64,000 nucleotides of DNA from Ketobacter sp. MCCC 1A13808 (GTDB taxonomy: Bacteria; Pseudomonadota; Gammaproteobacteria; Pseudomonadales; Ketobacteraceae). How positions within the stretch are numbered: position 1 is the stretch's first letter; every line of letters begins with the position of its first letter. The notes below the pieces were generated by a model that made no database searches, was not told where the DNA came from, and saw nothing but the letters and a program-made list of their open reading frames with translations. The stretch covers positions 124,001-188,000 of the forward strand of contig NZ_VRKW01000004.1 of assembly GCF_009746715.1 (NCBI RefSeq), in the 5' to 3' direction. Made by a program: the position numbers and the translations under genes. Positions 29,915 through 39,605 of the stretch are shown piece after piece.

Positions 29915-31195
29915 ATGACTGAGAAAAGCGCTCAGTTAATCTTAGGTGAAAACACACTCGAACTTCCCATTTACTCCGGCACCATTGGGCCGGACGTAGT
30001 TGATGTCGGCAAACTGACTGGCCAGGGAGTTTTCACGTACGACCCAGGCTTCGTGTCCACCGCTGCCTGTGAGTCCAAAATAACTTATATCGATGGCGGT
30101 AAAGGGGTTCTCCTACACAGGGGTTACCCTATTGACCAGCTAGCAGATGATTCTGATTATCTGGAAGTTTGCTATCTCTTGCTGTACGGGGAACTCCCCA
30201 ACGCAGCAGAAAAAGAAAAGTTTGAAAGTACAATCCGGAACCACACCATGGTTCACGAGCAGCTTCGTAACTTTTATCAAGGCTTCCGCCGCGATGCGCA
30301 CCCCATGGCAATCATGTGTGGTGTTGTTGGAGCACTGTCTGCGTTCTACCATGACTCACTGGAAATCTCTGACGAGAGACACAGGGAAATCGCAGCATTC
30401 AGGCTGATCGCGAAAATGCCGACTCTGGCTGCCATGTGTTATAAATACTCTCTCGGACAGCCCTTCATGTACCCGCGAAACGATCTGAGCTATTCAGAAA
30501 ACTTTCTGCAAATGATGTTCGGCAACCCTTGCGAGGAATATCAGGTTAATCCGATTTTGGCGAAAGCGATGGATAAAATCTTTATTCTTCATGCCGACCA
30601 CGAACAAAATGCATCCACTTCCACAGTACGTCTGGCAGGCTCCTCCGGCGCCAATCCTTTTGCCTGTATCGCTGCCGGCATTGCTGCATTGTGGGGACCA
30701 GCCCACGGTGGAGCTAACGAAGCGGTACTGGAAATGCTGGACGAAATCGGCGATGTTTCCAGAGTTGATGAGTATGTGGCAAGAGCAAAAGACAAGAATG
30801 ATCCCTTCCGCCTGATGGGCTTTGGTCACCGGGTATATAAGAACTACGATCCGCGCGCCAAGGTGATGAGAGAGACTTGTCACGAAGTCCTGAAAGAGCT
30901 GGGCATTAAGGATCCGCTGCTTGAACTGGCAATGAAGCTGGAAGATATCGCCCGCTCCGATCCGTACTTTATTGAGAAGAACCTGTATCCGAACGTGGAT
31001 TTTTACTCCGGCATCATTCTGAAAGCCATCGGCATTCCCACCAGCATGTTCACCGTCATCTTCGCTTTGGCGAGAACTGTCGGCTGGGTTGCGCATTGGC
31101 ACGAGATGATCAGCGGATCATATCGCATTGGTCGTCCACGGCAGCTTTACACTGGCTCACCGCAACGTGACTTTACCCCTCTCGACAAACGGTAA
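29915..31195 (+). CDS. gltA: citrate synthase (type II, hexameric class)
   Basis: A 426-residue citrate synthase condensing oxaloacetate and acetyl-CoA, the entry enzyme of the TCA cycle. Catalytic histidines are in HADHEQNAS and [10 protein letters not shown], and the aspartate is in the [14 protein letters not shown] / PNVDFYSG regions. The N-terminal ~50 residues form the beta-rich domain of NADH-sensitive Gram-negative enzymes. The ATG follows AGGAGA by the normal spacing. A strong terminator follows. It diverges from the sdh-suc operon as in Pseudomonas. Confidence 0.97.
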   Translation: MTEKSAQLILGENTLELPIYSGTIGPDVVDVGKLTGQGVFTYDPGFVSTAACESKITYIDGGKGVLLHRGYPIDQLADDSDYLEVCYLLLYGELPNAAEKEKFESTIRNHTMVHEQLRNFYQGFRRDAHPMAIMCGVVGALSAFYHDSLEISDERHREIAAFRLIAKMPTLAAMCYKYSLGQPFMYPRNDLSYSENFLQMMFGNPCEEYQVNPILAKAMDKIFILHADHEQNASTSTVRLAGSSGANPFACIAAGIAALWGPAHGGANEAVLEMLDEIGDVSRVDEYVARAKDKNDPFRLMGFGHRVYKNYDPRAKVMRETCHEVLKELGIKDPLLELAMKLEDIARSDPYFIEKNLYPNVDFYSGIILKAIGIPTSMFTVIFALARTVGWVAHWHEMISGSYRIGRPRQLYTGSPQRDFTPLDKR

Positions 31196-31205
31196 AAGAA
31201 CGATT

Positions 31206-31234
31206 AAAAAGGCTGCCTAGGCAGCCTTTTTTTT
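31206..31234 (+). terminator. rho-independent terminator of gltA
   Basis: AAAAAGGCTGC-CTAG-GCAGCC followed by eight Ts, 10 bases after the gltA stop. The stem is perfect and extends into an A/T closing part. Confidence 0.93.
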
Positions 31235-31261
31235 ATCCTGATTTCAGATAGAGGGAAGATT

Positions 31262-32122
31262 ATGAAAATTGCATTCATCGGGTTGGGCGTTATTGGATTT
31301 CCGGTAGCTGGACATTTAGCAAGTGCAAATTTTCAGGTTTGCGTATTCAACCGTACTCAATCTAAAGCAGAACAATGGCTGCAAAGCTACCCCGGAGAGA
31401 AGGCTGACACTCCAAAACAAGCTGCGATCGACGCTGACTTGGTTTTCACCTGCGTCGGCAACGACGATGATCTGCGCCAGGTCGTTCTCGGAGAGCATGG
31501 CATTATTCATGGCATGAAAAAAGGCTCCGTTTTGATAGACCACACCACAGCTTCTGCCAATGTGGCAAAAGAAATTGCCGCCGCTCTGGCCAATGTAGAG
31601 GCCGGCTTCATTGATGCGCCGGTATCCGGTGGTCAGGCTGGCGCCGAAAACGGGCAGTTAACAGTCATGTGCGGCGCTGAAGAAGCGGTGTTCGAGCGGG
31701 TGCAATCGGTGATTCAACGCTACGCTAAACAGGTCTCCTTGATGGGCAGCGTTGGTAGCGGACAAATGACCAAGATGGTAAATCAGATTTGTATTGCAGG
31801 CCTGATTCAGAGTTTGGCTGAAGGGGTACAGTTTGCCATTAAAGCAGGACTGGATGTCGAAAAAGTTTTTGATGTGATCGGTAAAGGTGCGGCTCAATCC
31901 TGGCAAATGGACAACCGCCATAAAAACATGCACGACGATTTTTACGATTACGGTTTTGCCGTGGACTGGATGCGCAAAGATCTAGCCATTTGCCTTGAAG
32001 AAGCTAAATCAAATGGCTCTGAACTGCCCATTGCTAAAATGGTGGATCAATTCTATTCCGATATTCAAAGCATGGGTGGTGGACGCTGGGATACTTCCAG
32101 CTTGCTCAAGCGGTTAGTCTAG
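31262..32122 (+). CDS. 3-hydroxyisobutyrate dehydrogenase family oxidoreductase
   Basis: A 286-residue NAD(P)-dependent beta-hydroxyacid dehydrogenase. The Rossmann motif GLGVIGFPVAGHL is at residues 7-19. The substrate-binding DAPVSGGQAGAENGQL is near residue 120, and the catalytic lysine is in GQMTKMVNQ (about 170). Substrate could be 3-hydroxyisobutyrate, tartronate semialdehyde or a related compound. It starts after the gltA terminator, so it is probably a separate unit, and it converges with the last Tad-locus gene, 6 bases away. Confidence 0.88.
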   Translation: MKIAFIGLGVIGFPVAGHLASANFQVCVFNRTQSKAEQWLQSYPGEKADTPKQAAIDADLVFTCVGNDDDLRQVVLGEHGIIHGMKKGSVLIDHTTASANVAKEIAAALANVEAGFIDAPVSGGQAGAENGQLTVMCGAEEAVFERVQSVIQRYAKQVSLMGSVGSGQMTKMVNQICIAGLIQSLAEGVQFAIKAGLDVEKVFDVIGKGAAQSWQMDNRHKNMHDDFYDYGFAVDWMRKDLAICLEEAKSNGSELPIAKMVDQFYSDIQSMGGGRWDTSSLLKRLV

Positions 32123-32128
32123 CGAGCA

Positions 32129-32791
32129 TCATTCCTCTGGGAACCCCTGGAATGAAGCCTGATTTTCAGCAGTGATCCGGGCCGGGGATTGCATTCGTAC
32201 CGTTGATACAGCAGTAACCCACCGACCATCACGACCTGCTAACCCTTGCCCTGGGCCATCAAAATCTTCATTTGAAGTCGGGAAAGTTATGAACTCCATA
32301 AAGGGTACTCTACTGTCGAAGAGATACCTTACTTTTATACGCAGTAAGTTTGCATCCCCGATATTTGCACACCTTGAACCTGCTGGATCGGCAAATTGCA
32401 GACCAAAATTCGGAATCTCGCAATTTTCAACTGGAGATGTACTACAAATATTCGAATATGAAGGGATTTTTCCACACTGCTGGAACATGAGAAGCGTTGG
32501 ATTCAATATTTGAATCTGAACAACGGGAGGCGCTATGTCGCTCGCAGCACGGGAGGCCCCCATCCTATAAATCACTTCCTGCTGCATTGCTGCCAAATTG
32601 ATATTACTGGATGCCCCTACCCTGGCCGCCATCAATGCAGCATACTCAAGATTAGATTGAGCCTGGAACACCAGGCCGCCATGCACAATTCCAAAACCCA
32701 GCAACACCATTACCGGCAAAACAAGCATAGTTTCTATCATAGAAACGCCGCGCTGCCGCATATCTAAGAATTTGTTGTTGATCATGCTCAT
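32129..32791 (-). CDS. TadE-like pilus assembly pseudopilin
   Basis: A 220-residue TadE-family protein. After a short basic leader comes a prepilin-type site in RQRGVSMIETMLVL, with Glu at +5 after the glycine. One hydrophobic helix follows (about residues 18-38). The remainder is a periplasmic domain with four cysteines (CGK, CST, CEIP and CANI contexts) that may pair as disulfides. It is the last gene of the Tad locus, far from the other TadE/TadG genes, and follows the PP2C gene by 27 bases. It should be processed by the prepilin peptidase, which is not encoded in the window. Confidence 0.82.
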   Translation of the reverse strand: MSMINNKFLDMRQRGVSMIETMLVLPVMVLLGFGIVHGGLVFQAQSNLEYAALMAARVGASSNINLAAMQQEVIYRMGASRAASDIAPPVVQIQILNPTLLMFQQCGKIPSYSNICSTSPVENCEIPNFGLQFADPAGSRCANIGDANLLRIKVRYLFDSRVPFMEFITFPTSNEDFDGPGQGLAGRDGRWVTAVSTVRMQSPARITAENQASFQGFPEE

Positions 32792-32818
32792 TAACGATGC
32801 ACCACTGGCTAATTATTA

Positions 32819-33499
32819 TTATCTTTCATAAACAAGAACAACCGTCTTATCGTCACGCCCACCCTGCCTCTCACTCTCAAGCACCAGTCTTTTAATACGA
32901 TCCGCCATAGATGCCGCAGCATTGTTTAAAATTGACAATATTACAGAATCGTCCAATACGTCGGTTATACCATCGGAAAGAAGCAATAACTGGTCTTTTG
33001 CATCCCAGTCGAAGCGGTTTAATTCAATCTTAATGCTACTCCTTATTCCGACTGCATTGGTTATCACAGACTTAAACTGATTATCCGGGCGCTGAACCGA
33101 CTTAGTATGATCTTTTGTCAATGCCATAATCTCACCGCATCGCAACCGATAGGCCCGGCTATCACCTACATGCATAACCACAATCCGCTTATCCTTTATA
33201 ACAGCGCAGACCAGAGTTGTAGCCATACCATTCAAGTCCGCCGCCTGTGCAGCATCAAATATTAGTTTGTTTGCATTCTGAATGGCTTGTATCAGTACTT
33301 TTTCAATACTGTTGTTCCTGTCTGCCAAACCGCATAGGCGATAGATTTCATCAACCAAAGTCCTGGACGCAAAGTCACCGCGAGGGCCACCACCAACACC
33401 GTCTGCAACCACAAACAGACACTTGTTATTCAGAACCAAACAAGCATCTTCGTTTTTTTCAGATTTAAGTCCTTTTTGACTAAGAGTCACCGCTTGCAT
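32819..33499 (-). CDS. PP2C-family protein Ser/Thr phosphatase
   Basis: A 226-residue cytosolic phosphatase of the PPM/PP2C type, with no membrane helix. Metal-binding aspartates are in KNEDACLV, VADGVGGG, LLSDGITD and GGRDDKTVVLV, and all are present, so it should be active. Such enzymes remove phosphate from Ser/Thr put on by Hanks-type kinases. It is embedded at the end of the Tad locus, 3 bases from the TPR lipoprotein gene; the locus also has two FHA proteins and a divergent kinase, a likely regulatory set (inference). Confidence 0.92.
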   Translation of the reverse strand: MQAVTLSQKGLKSEKNEDACLVLNNKCLFVVADGVGGGPRGDFASRTLVDEIYRLCGLADRNNSIEKVLIQAIQNANKLIFDAAQAADLNGMATTLVCAVIKDKRIVVMHVGDSRAYRLRCGEIMALTKDHTKSVQRPDNQFKSVITNAVGIRSSIKIELNRFDWDAKDQLLLLSDGITDVLDDSVILSILNNAAASMADRIKRLVLESERQGGRDDKTVVLVYER

Positions 33500-33502
33500 G
33501 CG

Positions 33503-34054
33503 CTATTTCTTTAAGGCTCCCGCCAATTTATCTAAAGACTCGGATTGGGATGTTAAATCTTGCTTCCGGTTAAACTTATCAATAGCGGCCATCAGCTTTG
33601 ACACTTTGGACAAATCCGCATCTTTTCCTGCCATCGCCGCATAATATTTAAAATGATTATCTGCCTGCATTAGCCGAATAGAAGCCAAATTATATTGTGC
33701 CTTCCCATTCTTCGGATTGCGTAGAATGGTGCGTTCAAAATAGGCGGCGGCCTCATCGAACTGACCGAGCCTAAACTTGATGGTACCCATCCGGTATAGC
33801 ACCACTTCTTCTTCAGGCTTAAGTTCAAGCATCGCCAGACATTCTGCCTCTGCCTTCACAAAATCACCGGCTTTATAATAGTTTTCACTCGCCTCAAAAT
33901 GTTGCCGTAACTTTAGGTTAAGCTGCTGCTTATCAGATTGAGCCGCTGCCTGCTGCTTGTAATAATCATCAAGATTGGGGTCATTGAAAGCGCAACCAGA
34001 TGACACGACCATCATCACAATTAATACAACCCTGAGCATTTTCAAGTGCCCCAT
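33503..34054 (-). CDS. TPR lipoprotein, TadD-like
   Basis: A 183-residue lipoprotein. The signal peptide ends in VVSSGC, an acceptable though not ideal lipobox, so the mature part should be membrane-anchored in the periplasm. Tetratricopeptide repeats are visible at about residues 55-130 (ASENYYKAGDFVKAEAE, RMGTIKFRLGQFDEAAAYFERT). TadD of classical Tad loci is the same sort of protein and helps secretin or pilus assembly. The first ATG overlaps the FHA gene by 13 bases; an internal ATG at 34039 would avoid this and is a real alternative. Confidence 0.82.
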   Translation of the reverse strand: MGHLKMLRVVLIVMMVVSSGCAFNDPNLDDYYKQQAAAQSDKQQLNLKLRQHFEASENYYKAGDFVKAEAECLAMLELKPEEEVVLYRMGTIKFRLGQFDEAAAYFERTILRNPKNGKAQYNLASIRLMQADNHFKYYAAMAGKDADLSKVSKLMAAIDKFNRKQDLTSQSESLDKLAGALKK

Positions 34055-35625
34055 TTGTCATACCAAGCTAACTTAGCACTGGCTTTTGTGTGATATTCCG
34101 TTCCAGGCGGGAGGATCTGGGTTACTTCACGCCACATATCCTTGGCTTTGCCAGCGTTGACATATTCCAGGCGAAGCGCCTGACGGTATAGCTGCCGTGC
34201 ACGATTATTTTGGTTTTCGATTGCAATTTTTGCTGCTACGCTATTACCGATATCCAAAGCTTTCTGCCAATTTTCATAAGCAGTGTGATAGTCATTCTTA
34301 CCGGAGGCTTCATTACCTCTGGCAACATACTCATCCATGACTTTTGTTGTAATCGAACGGGTATAAGAGCTTTTTCTACCAGAGAGCAAATTATCTTCCC
34401 TGGACATAAAATCAGTCCAGAGACTAAAAGCCAGATCTTTATCACCCTGTGCGAATGCCGACTGCGCCTGATTAAATTGATCTGAAAGAGAGCCTATATC
34501 CTGGTTCGCTGTGACGACACTACTGCGTGCTGTACCAGTCACAGCACTGTTGTTGAGGTAAGGCCGAAGCTGCTCAAGCGCTGCGTTGGCGTTGCCCTGA
34601 AGATATAATCGCTCCGCTGTCGACACTGCCGAGGATGCTTCGCGATTCAGGTTCGCAACCGGTTTCGGGGCCGGTTTACTCACTGGTTTCTTCACAACCT
34701 CCGGAGCAGGCTTGCTAACGCTTTGTTTTGAAGCAAGATCGGAAATATCCGTCACATTGGGCTCAGCCTCGGCTCTCTTAGCTTCGACAGGCTTTTTGGC
34801 AGACATTGAAATGCTCGGCGGGGGTGCAATCGAATTGGCAGAAGGTGGGGCCGAAGAGTCACTAGAAGAGCTTTGCTCCGGCGAATGATTAATCTTGCCC
34901 TGCATAGCCGGAGCATTTGTGCCGGAGCTTGTATTTGCTGATGCCGGAGCACCTGCAGAGCTACTACCTGCGACCATCAGGCCAGAGCGGTTAGTCTTAT
35001 TAAAATAGAGGTAACCCGCAGCCAACAGCATTGCTACCGCCATCAACATCAGCGTAGTCGTAAGCATCTTTTTAAGAGGGCTTGGGCCAAAGGTATCATC
35101 TGTGTCAGCTTTCGGTTCATCACGCTTGGCAAAAAGACCTGAACCGCTCTTTTTGGCCACCGGTTGCTCGCTGGATGATTCATTCTGACTACTACCGGAA
35201 TAAAAAGTCAGAGCGACTTCACCAAGTTTGATAATGTCATTTTCTTCCAGGATGACCCGCGCGATTTTATAACCATTCACCTTGATGCCGTTCAGGCTCT
35301 CAAGATCATTCACAACGAATCGACCGGATTGAAATACTATTTCAGCGTGACGGCGGGAAACCCCTTTTCCGTTAAGCACCAAATCGCACTCATTCCCCCG
35401 CCCCATCACAAACGGGAATGTGGTAATAGGATAAGACTCACCGTTATCGGCGACCAGGGACGCGATAGCTTCTGACGCATCTACATCTGCGTAGACCTCA
35501 GTGCGATCAGAATCCCAGTTTTCGGGTGGTTTGGAAGAAGCTGCTGTCGATGTACCAAGACCTTGTTTCTTGATGTCCAGAACTGGTGTGGACTCAACTA
35601 CGAAACCGTCTAAATTTTGTTTCAT
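34042..35625 (-). CDS. FHA-domain membrane protein with TPR-like C-terminus
   Basis: A 527-residue protein. A cytosolic FHA domain is at about residues 65-145 (VMGRGNECDLVL, GVSRRHAEIVF, LESLNGIKVNG), which binds phosphothreonine. One membrane helix follows at about 190-210 (LMLMAVAMLLAAGYLYF). A Ser/Ala/Pro-rich linker of about 130 residues leads to a C-terminal helical repeat region (about 340-527) with TPR-like pairs. The topology would place the FHA inside and the repeats in the periplasm. It could couple cytosolic phosphorylation to the pilus apparatus (inference). It overlaps the TPR gene by 13 bases. Confidence 0.87.
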   Translation of the reverse strand: MKQNLDGFVVESTPVLDIKKQGLGTSTAASSKPPENWDSDRTEVYADVDASEAIASLVADNGESYPITTFPFVMGRGNECDLVLNGKGVSRRHAEIVFQSGRFVVNDLESLNGIKVNGYKIARVILEENDIIKLGEVALTFYSGSSQNESSSEQPVAKKSGSGLFAKRDEPKADTDDTFGPSPLKKMLTTTLMLMAVAMLLAAGYLYFNKTNRSGLMVAGSSSAGAPASANTSSGTNAPAMQGKINHSPEQSSSSDSSAPPSANSIAPPPSISMSAKKPVEAKRAEAEPNVTDISDLASKQSVSKPAPEVVKKPVSKPAPKPVANLNREASSAVSTAERLYLQGNANAALEQLRPYLNNSAVTGTARSSVVTANQDIGSLSDQFNQAQSAFAQGDKDLAFSLWTDFMSREDNLLSGRKSSYTRSITTKVMDEYVARGNEASGKNDYHTAYENWQKALDIGNSVAAKIAIENQNNRARQLYRQALRLEYVNAGKAKDMWREVTQILPPGTEYHTKASAKLAWYDKWGT

Positions 35626-35704
35626 TCGTTTTTCCCTTGCATTTACCCACGGGCAACAACGCTACGGGCTCGAGCGCTTTTTATTGTTTTTAGACTAGTT
35701 GCAT

Positions 35705-36079
35705 TTAATCAAATATTAGCCGGTCATCCAAGTGTATTCCTGTTTGGCTTACGTTACCGTCTGAAAGCTCTAACACGGCATAGGTTCCCTTCGGAGCGCG
35801 CCTGAATCGATTCGGCGGAACGGATTCCCTGACACCTAAAACCTTGTTTTCCTTATCAATAAACACCAAATCAATCGGGAAACGCATCCCCACTGTATGT
35901 ATACCGGCGCATGGAGTGATCAAGAGCGCTTCGTCCAAGTCAAGACTTGAACGATTAAGCAGACCCACTAAGCGGGATAGAAAACGGTCGGCTACTTTTA
36001 CTTTACCTAACCCGGTTTGAAGCATTAATCCGTCTCGCCACAAAACAAGCTTCTTAACATGATAGACGCGCTGGTTCAT
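35705..36079 (-). CDS. DUF192 family protein
   Basis: A 124-residue protein of DUF192. Family hallmarks are the central ADRFLSRLVGLLNR, the conserved C-H pair in TPCAGIHTVGMRFPIDLVFID, and a downstream AVLEL. DUF192 proteins are small beta-barrel proteins of unclear function, often periplasmic, but this one has no signal peptide. It sits between the FHA gene (79 bases) and tadC (7 bases), so it is part of the Tad operon. I cannot say what it does there. Confidence 0.82.
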   Translation of the reverse strand: MNQRVYHVKKLVLWRDGLMLQTGLGKVKVADRFLSRLVGLLNRSSLDLDEALLITPCAGIHTVGMRFPIDLVFIDKENKVLGVRESVPPNRFRRAPKGTYAVLELSDGNVSQTGIHLDDRLIFD

Positions 36080-36086
36080 GTACGCT

Positions 36087-37013
36087 TCATGACATCAGAA
36101 GCTTCATCATGATATCAGGCAGAAATCCGGTCTCAGCCATTTTCACCACCAAAACAAACGCAATTAACATGAATATAATCGGGAAAAGAAACATGACCAG
36201 GGGTAATAACATTTTTACTGGCGCCTTGTTCGCCGCTGCTTCCGCCTCATTGAACCGCTCTACCCGTCTTTGCTCTGCCTGCATTGTAAGAACATCAACG
36301 ATTTCACCACCGGTTTCTTCTGCTTGGTTCAGGGCCGCCACGAAATTAAAAATAGATTTGATATTCATCCGTTTCGCTAAATCTGTTAGTGCATCACGGC
36401 GAATCTTTCCTGCTCTGATTTCACGCAGCAACTTACCAAACTCTTCTTTCACCGGCCCTTCCGGCAAGTTTGATATGGCTTGCCCCAAAGACGTTGAATA
36501 GTTCAAACCTGCGCGCATGGAAAGAACCAGCAAATCAAGAAGGAATGGAAACTCCTTCGCAACCCGCCTGCGACGTCCTTTAATTTTGTCGTTGAGCCAA
36601 ATGTCAGGATAGAAATAACCAAGTGGGCCTATCCCGATTATCACCATTTTTACTTCTAAAGATGAGTCGGCGCTGGAAGAAAATAGAACATAAGAAATAA
36701 AAATACCGACAACCAAACAAATCAGTTTCAGGGTAAAAAACTCTTCGGTCATAATGGCGTAATTCATGCCACCGGTACTCAATTTTACCTGGATCTTCTC
36801 ATACGTTTTCTCAGGAATGATGCTACGTATATCTCCAGAAAATAAACGTACAACCGGTTTGAATATCTTATATATTAACGGTGGAGGATCGCGCCAATCC
36901 TCGTCTTCTTTAGGGCGGGTCATCAAGAAAAGACGTATCAATGCGAAAGCGCCGACGGCGAGAGCAAGAGACGTTAGAAGAATCGATGAGTATTCCAGTA
37001 TCAATGACTTCAT
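36087..37013 (-). CDS. tadC: Tad pilus inner membrane platform protein TadC
   Basis: A 308-residue member of the T2SSF/GspF family, with TM helices near residues 10-28, 95-115, 120-135 and 270-300 and a cytosolic helical domain between. The T2SSF core is seen in LDLLVLSMRAGLNYSTSLGQA and the LLREIRAGKIRRDAL segment. It works with TadB as the membrane platform for the ATPase. Its start overlaps the tadB stop by one base. Confidence 0.9.
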   Translation of the reverse strand: MKSLILEYSSILLTSLALAVGAFALIRLFLMTRPKEDEDWRDPPPLIYKIFKPVVRLFSGDIRSIIPEKTYEKIQVKLSTGGMNYAIMTEEFFTLKLICLVVGIFISYVLFSSSADSSLEVKMVIIGIGPLGYFYPDIWLNDKIKGRRRRVAKEFPFLLDLLVLSMRAGLNYSTSLGQAISNLPEGPVKEEFGKLLREIRAGKIRRDALTDLAKRMNIKSIFNFVAALNQAEETGGEIVDVLTMQAEQRRVERFNEAEAAANKAPVKMLLPLVMFLFPIIFMLIAFVLVVKMAETGFLPDIMMKLLMS

Positions 37014-37921
37014 CAGATATCTACCGTAACGATCTTACGTATCATAAAATAGGCCATAACCGCCATGGTACACATGATTGCTAACCAGATATAACCGAGG
37101 TAACTGGTAAACAATTTAGACATCGCTTCAGGTTCAATTTTATAAAATACGTAGCCTATGAAAACAGGGAAGAATGTAGCCAAAGTACCTTGCGCCTGCC
37201 CCATAGAGGTCAGCGCATTGATTTTTCCTTCTACTTTAGCTTTTTCCCGCAACGTTTTTGACAAAGTATCCAGCGTTTCAGCCAGATTGCCACCGACGGA
37301 CCTTGAAATTTTGATTGCTGAATTCATCAGCATTATGTCCTGCCTGTCGATTCGCTTTGCGAGTTCATCAAGCGAATCATTCAGGTCTGTACCAACCCGA
37401 TACTCTACCAGCACCTGTGCAAATTCTTGCGCCAGGGGCTGAGGTTGATTTTTTACTACTTGCTGAAACGATTTAACCAGGTTTAAGCCGGACCGTAGCG
37501 AAGATGAAATCGACGACAGCGCATCCGGCAATTGCTCAATAAAATCATCAGAGCGTCGTTTCTTCATTATTTTAAGAACCATCGAAGGCGTCACAAAAAT
37601 AACTATGGCAGCAATGACCGAAAAAACAACATTAGAAAATATAAATACCAAAGGCACTACAATAAGTGTAGACACCAAAGTGAAGGTGAATATTTGCGAG
37701 GGTTCCAACAGAACCAACACATCTCTTAACCCTTTATCAACCTGTAGATAGAATTTTTTTTGGTAAAGCTTGAATATCTGCTGTGAGAAATTAACCAATA
37801 CCCAGGTTAAACAAAAGAACGCTACGCTAATCAATACAAAAATGGACAGCTCACCGCCATTTTGCATCCAGGCGAGCAGTTTGTTTGTGGTTAATGAAAG
37901 CTGGGACCACAGCGCGTCCAT
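37013..37921 (-). CDS. tadB: Tad pilus inner membrane platform protein TadB
   Basis: A 302-residue T2SSF-family protein. The cytosolic domain contains LPDALSSISSSLRSGLNLVKSFQQV and VEYRVGTDLNDSLDEL, the hallmark of TadB. There are four hydrophobic segments, two near the N-terminus and two at the C-terminus. It interacts with TadA and TadC. It overlaps both neighbours by one base (TAATG type junctions), implying tight coupling. Confidence 0.9.
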   Translation of the reverse strand: MDALWSQLSLTTNKLLAWMQNGGELSIFVLISVAFFCLTWVLVNFSQQIFKLYQKKFYLQVDKGLRDVLVLLEPSQIFTFTLVSTLIVVPLVFIFSNVVFSVIAAIVIFVTPSMVLKIMKKRRSDDFIEQLPDALSSISSSLRSGLNLVKSFQQVVKNQPQPLAQEFAQVLVEYRVGTDLNDSLDELAKRIDRQDIMLMNSAIKISRSVGGNLAETLDTLSKTLREKAKVEGKINALTSMGQAQGTLATFFPVFIGYVFYKIEPEAMSKLFTSYLGYIWLAIMCTMAVMAYFMIRKIVTVDI

Positions 37922-39585
37922 TACACTATACCAATCCCAGATTCAACATCATTGCCCTGCGCAGTGAAAAGACCCAGATCAACATTCACACCTTGCTCAG
38001 CAGAATCACGATAAAATTTGGGTACATATCCGGTTGGCCGATAATAGCCCCTTATTTTACCTTTACTGTCATACCCTTTGCGCACATATTCAAAAACAGT
38101 TTCCAATTGTACTTTATCGTCTTCGAACCCAGTGACTTCCATAATGTGGGTGATTTTACGAGTCCCGTCAGCCATCCGGCTTTGTTGGACTAAGATATCT
38201 ACTGCTGAGGCTATTTGTTCTCGTATCGCCCTCGATGGTAAATCCACCCCTGCCATCATAACCATAACTTCCAGGCGACTGAGAAAATCTGACGGGGAAT
38301 TAGCATGACCTGTAGTCAATGAGCCGTCGTGGCCGGTATTCATCGCTTGCAGCATGTCCAGTGCCTCACCGCCGCGACACTCCCCGACCACGATTCGGTC
38401 AGGGCGCATACGTAACGCATTTATCACCAAATCACGTATAGCGACTAAGCCTTTACCTTCAGCGTTAGCAGGCCGGCTTTCCAGAGAAATCACATGTGGC
38501 TGATTGAGTTTTAGCTCCGCCGCGTCCTCAATCGTAATTATTCGGTCATCAGGGCTAATAAAGTTCGAGAGAATGTTTAATAGTGTGGTTTTACCGGACC
38601 CGGTTCCCCCGGAAATCACTACGTTCTGCTTTAGCTCCACTGCAGATTTCAAAAACAAACCCATGCTTTCTTCGATAGAGCCAAAACGGATCAAATCCGA
38701 CATAAAAAGGTTTTTCTTGGCAAACTTCCGAATAGTAATGGTAGGCCCGTTTAAGGCTAGCGGAGGTATCACGGCATTTACCCTGGAGCCATCAGGTAAG
38801 CGCGCATCCACCATTGGGGAGCTTTCGTCAATACGTCGACCAAGAGGAGCAACGATGCGGTCAATTACAGCAAGCAATGACTGAGTACTGGTAAAACGAC
38901 TCTCGGATAAAACCAGCCGGCCTTCCTTTTCCACATAAATGTGGTCCGGACCGTTCACCATGATCTCGGTAACGCTATCGTCCTCTACCAATGGTTCCAG
39001 TGCGCCCAAGCCAACTGCCTCGGCGACTACCTGCCGCTGCAACTCATCTCTGGAGATACCGTCGGGTATTCTTTTGACATGGTCTCTGATAATTTGACGA
39101 GTCGCCTTAATGGCCTCTTCACGCAACTCTTCTGAGTCCATTTGCTGCAGGTTTGCACGCTTACGTAGATCCAGATATTCAAGAATGAGTGAGTGCACCC
39201 GCCGCTTCAGAGCAATAAACTCTTCGCTTTCCTGCTCTATCGTACTCTTACTGGCACGCCGATCTTCACCATCTTCGAATACACTAGCCCTGCTTGGTAC
39301 CTTTAATATTCTTACCCCCAGATCACCAAACACAAGTTCATCACCGGACTTAAGTGGCCTGTCTTCAAAGATTCGCTGCCGATTCAGCCAAGTGCCGTTA
39401 GTACTATCAAGATCCCTCAGCGTAGCTGAATCCTTTGTGACTAAGATCGCCGCATGGTTACGGGAAACATGGTGATCGCCCAGAATGACATCACAGTGAT
39501 CCCCTTTACCCAAAACATATTCTCCAACACTATACTCATAGAGCATCTTGTTATTATTTTGGTCGAATACCTCTAGCACCAACAT
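37921..39585 (-). CDS. tadA: FHA-CpaF fusion: Tad pilus assembly ATPase TadA
   Basis: A 554-residue secretion ATPase. Residues 1-95 form an FHA domain ([36 protein letters not shown]). From about 160 on it is a CpaF/TadA hexameric ATPase with Walker [13 protein letters not shown], the acidic box of [12 protein letters not shown] and the CTGH-type motif [17 protein letters not shown] domains bind phosphothreonine; classical TadA proteins lack one. It could respond to the kinase encoded at 46.1 kb. It is 20 bases after the secretin gene and 1 base overlapping tadB. Confidence 0.93.
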   Translation of the reverse strand: MLVLEVFDQNNNKMLYEYSVGEYVLGKGDHCDVILGDHHVSRNHAAILVTKDSATLRDLDSTNGTWLNRQRIFEDRPLKSGDELVFGDLGVRILKVPSRASVFEDGEDRRASKSTIEQESEEFIALKRRVHSLILEYLDLRKRANLQQMDSEELREEAIKATRQIIRDHVKRIPDGISRDELQRQVVAEAVGLGALEPLVEDDSVTEIMVNGPDHIYVEKEGRLVLSESRFTSTQSLLAVIDRIVAPLGRRIDESSPMVDARLPDGSRVNAVIPPLALNGPTITIRKFAKKNLFMSDLIRFGSIEESMGLFLKSAVELKQNVVISGGTGSGKTTLLNILSNFISPDDRIITIEDAAELKLNQPHVISLESRPANAEGKGLVAIRDLVINALRMRPDRIVVGECRGGEALDMLQAMNTGHDGSLTTGHANSPSDFLSRLEVMVMMAGVDLPSRAIREQIASAVDILVQQSRMADGTRKITHIMEVTGFEDDKVQLETVFEYVRKGYDSKGKIRGYYRPTGYVPKFYRDSAEQGVNVDLGLFTAQGNDVESGIGIV

Positions 39586-39605
39586 AGGAAGAATTCCTGT
39601 TTTAC

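Noticed and set aside
30494-31102. Open frame of 202 codons on the minus strand
   Set aside because: Antisense of gltA.
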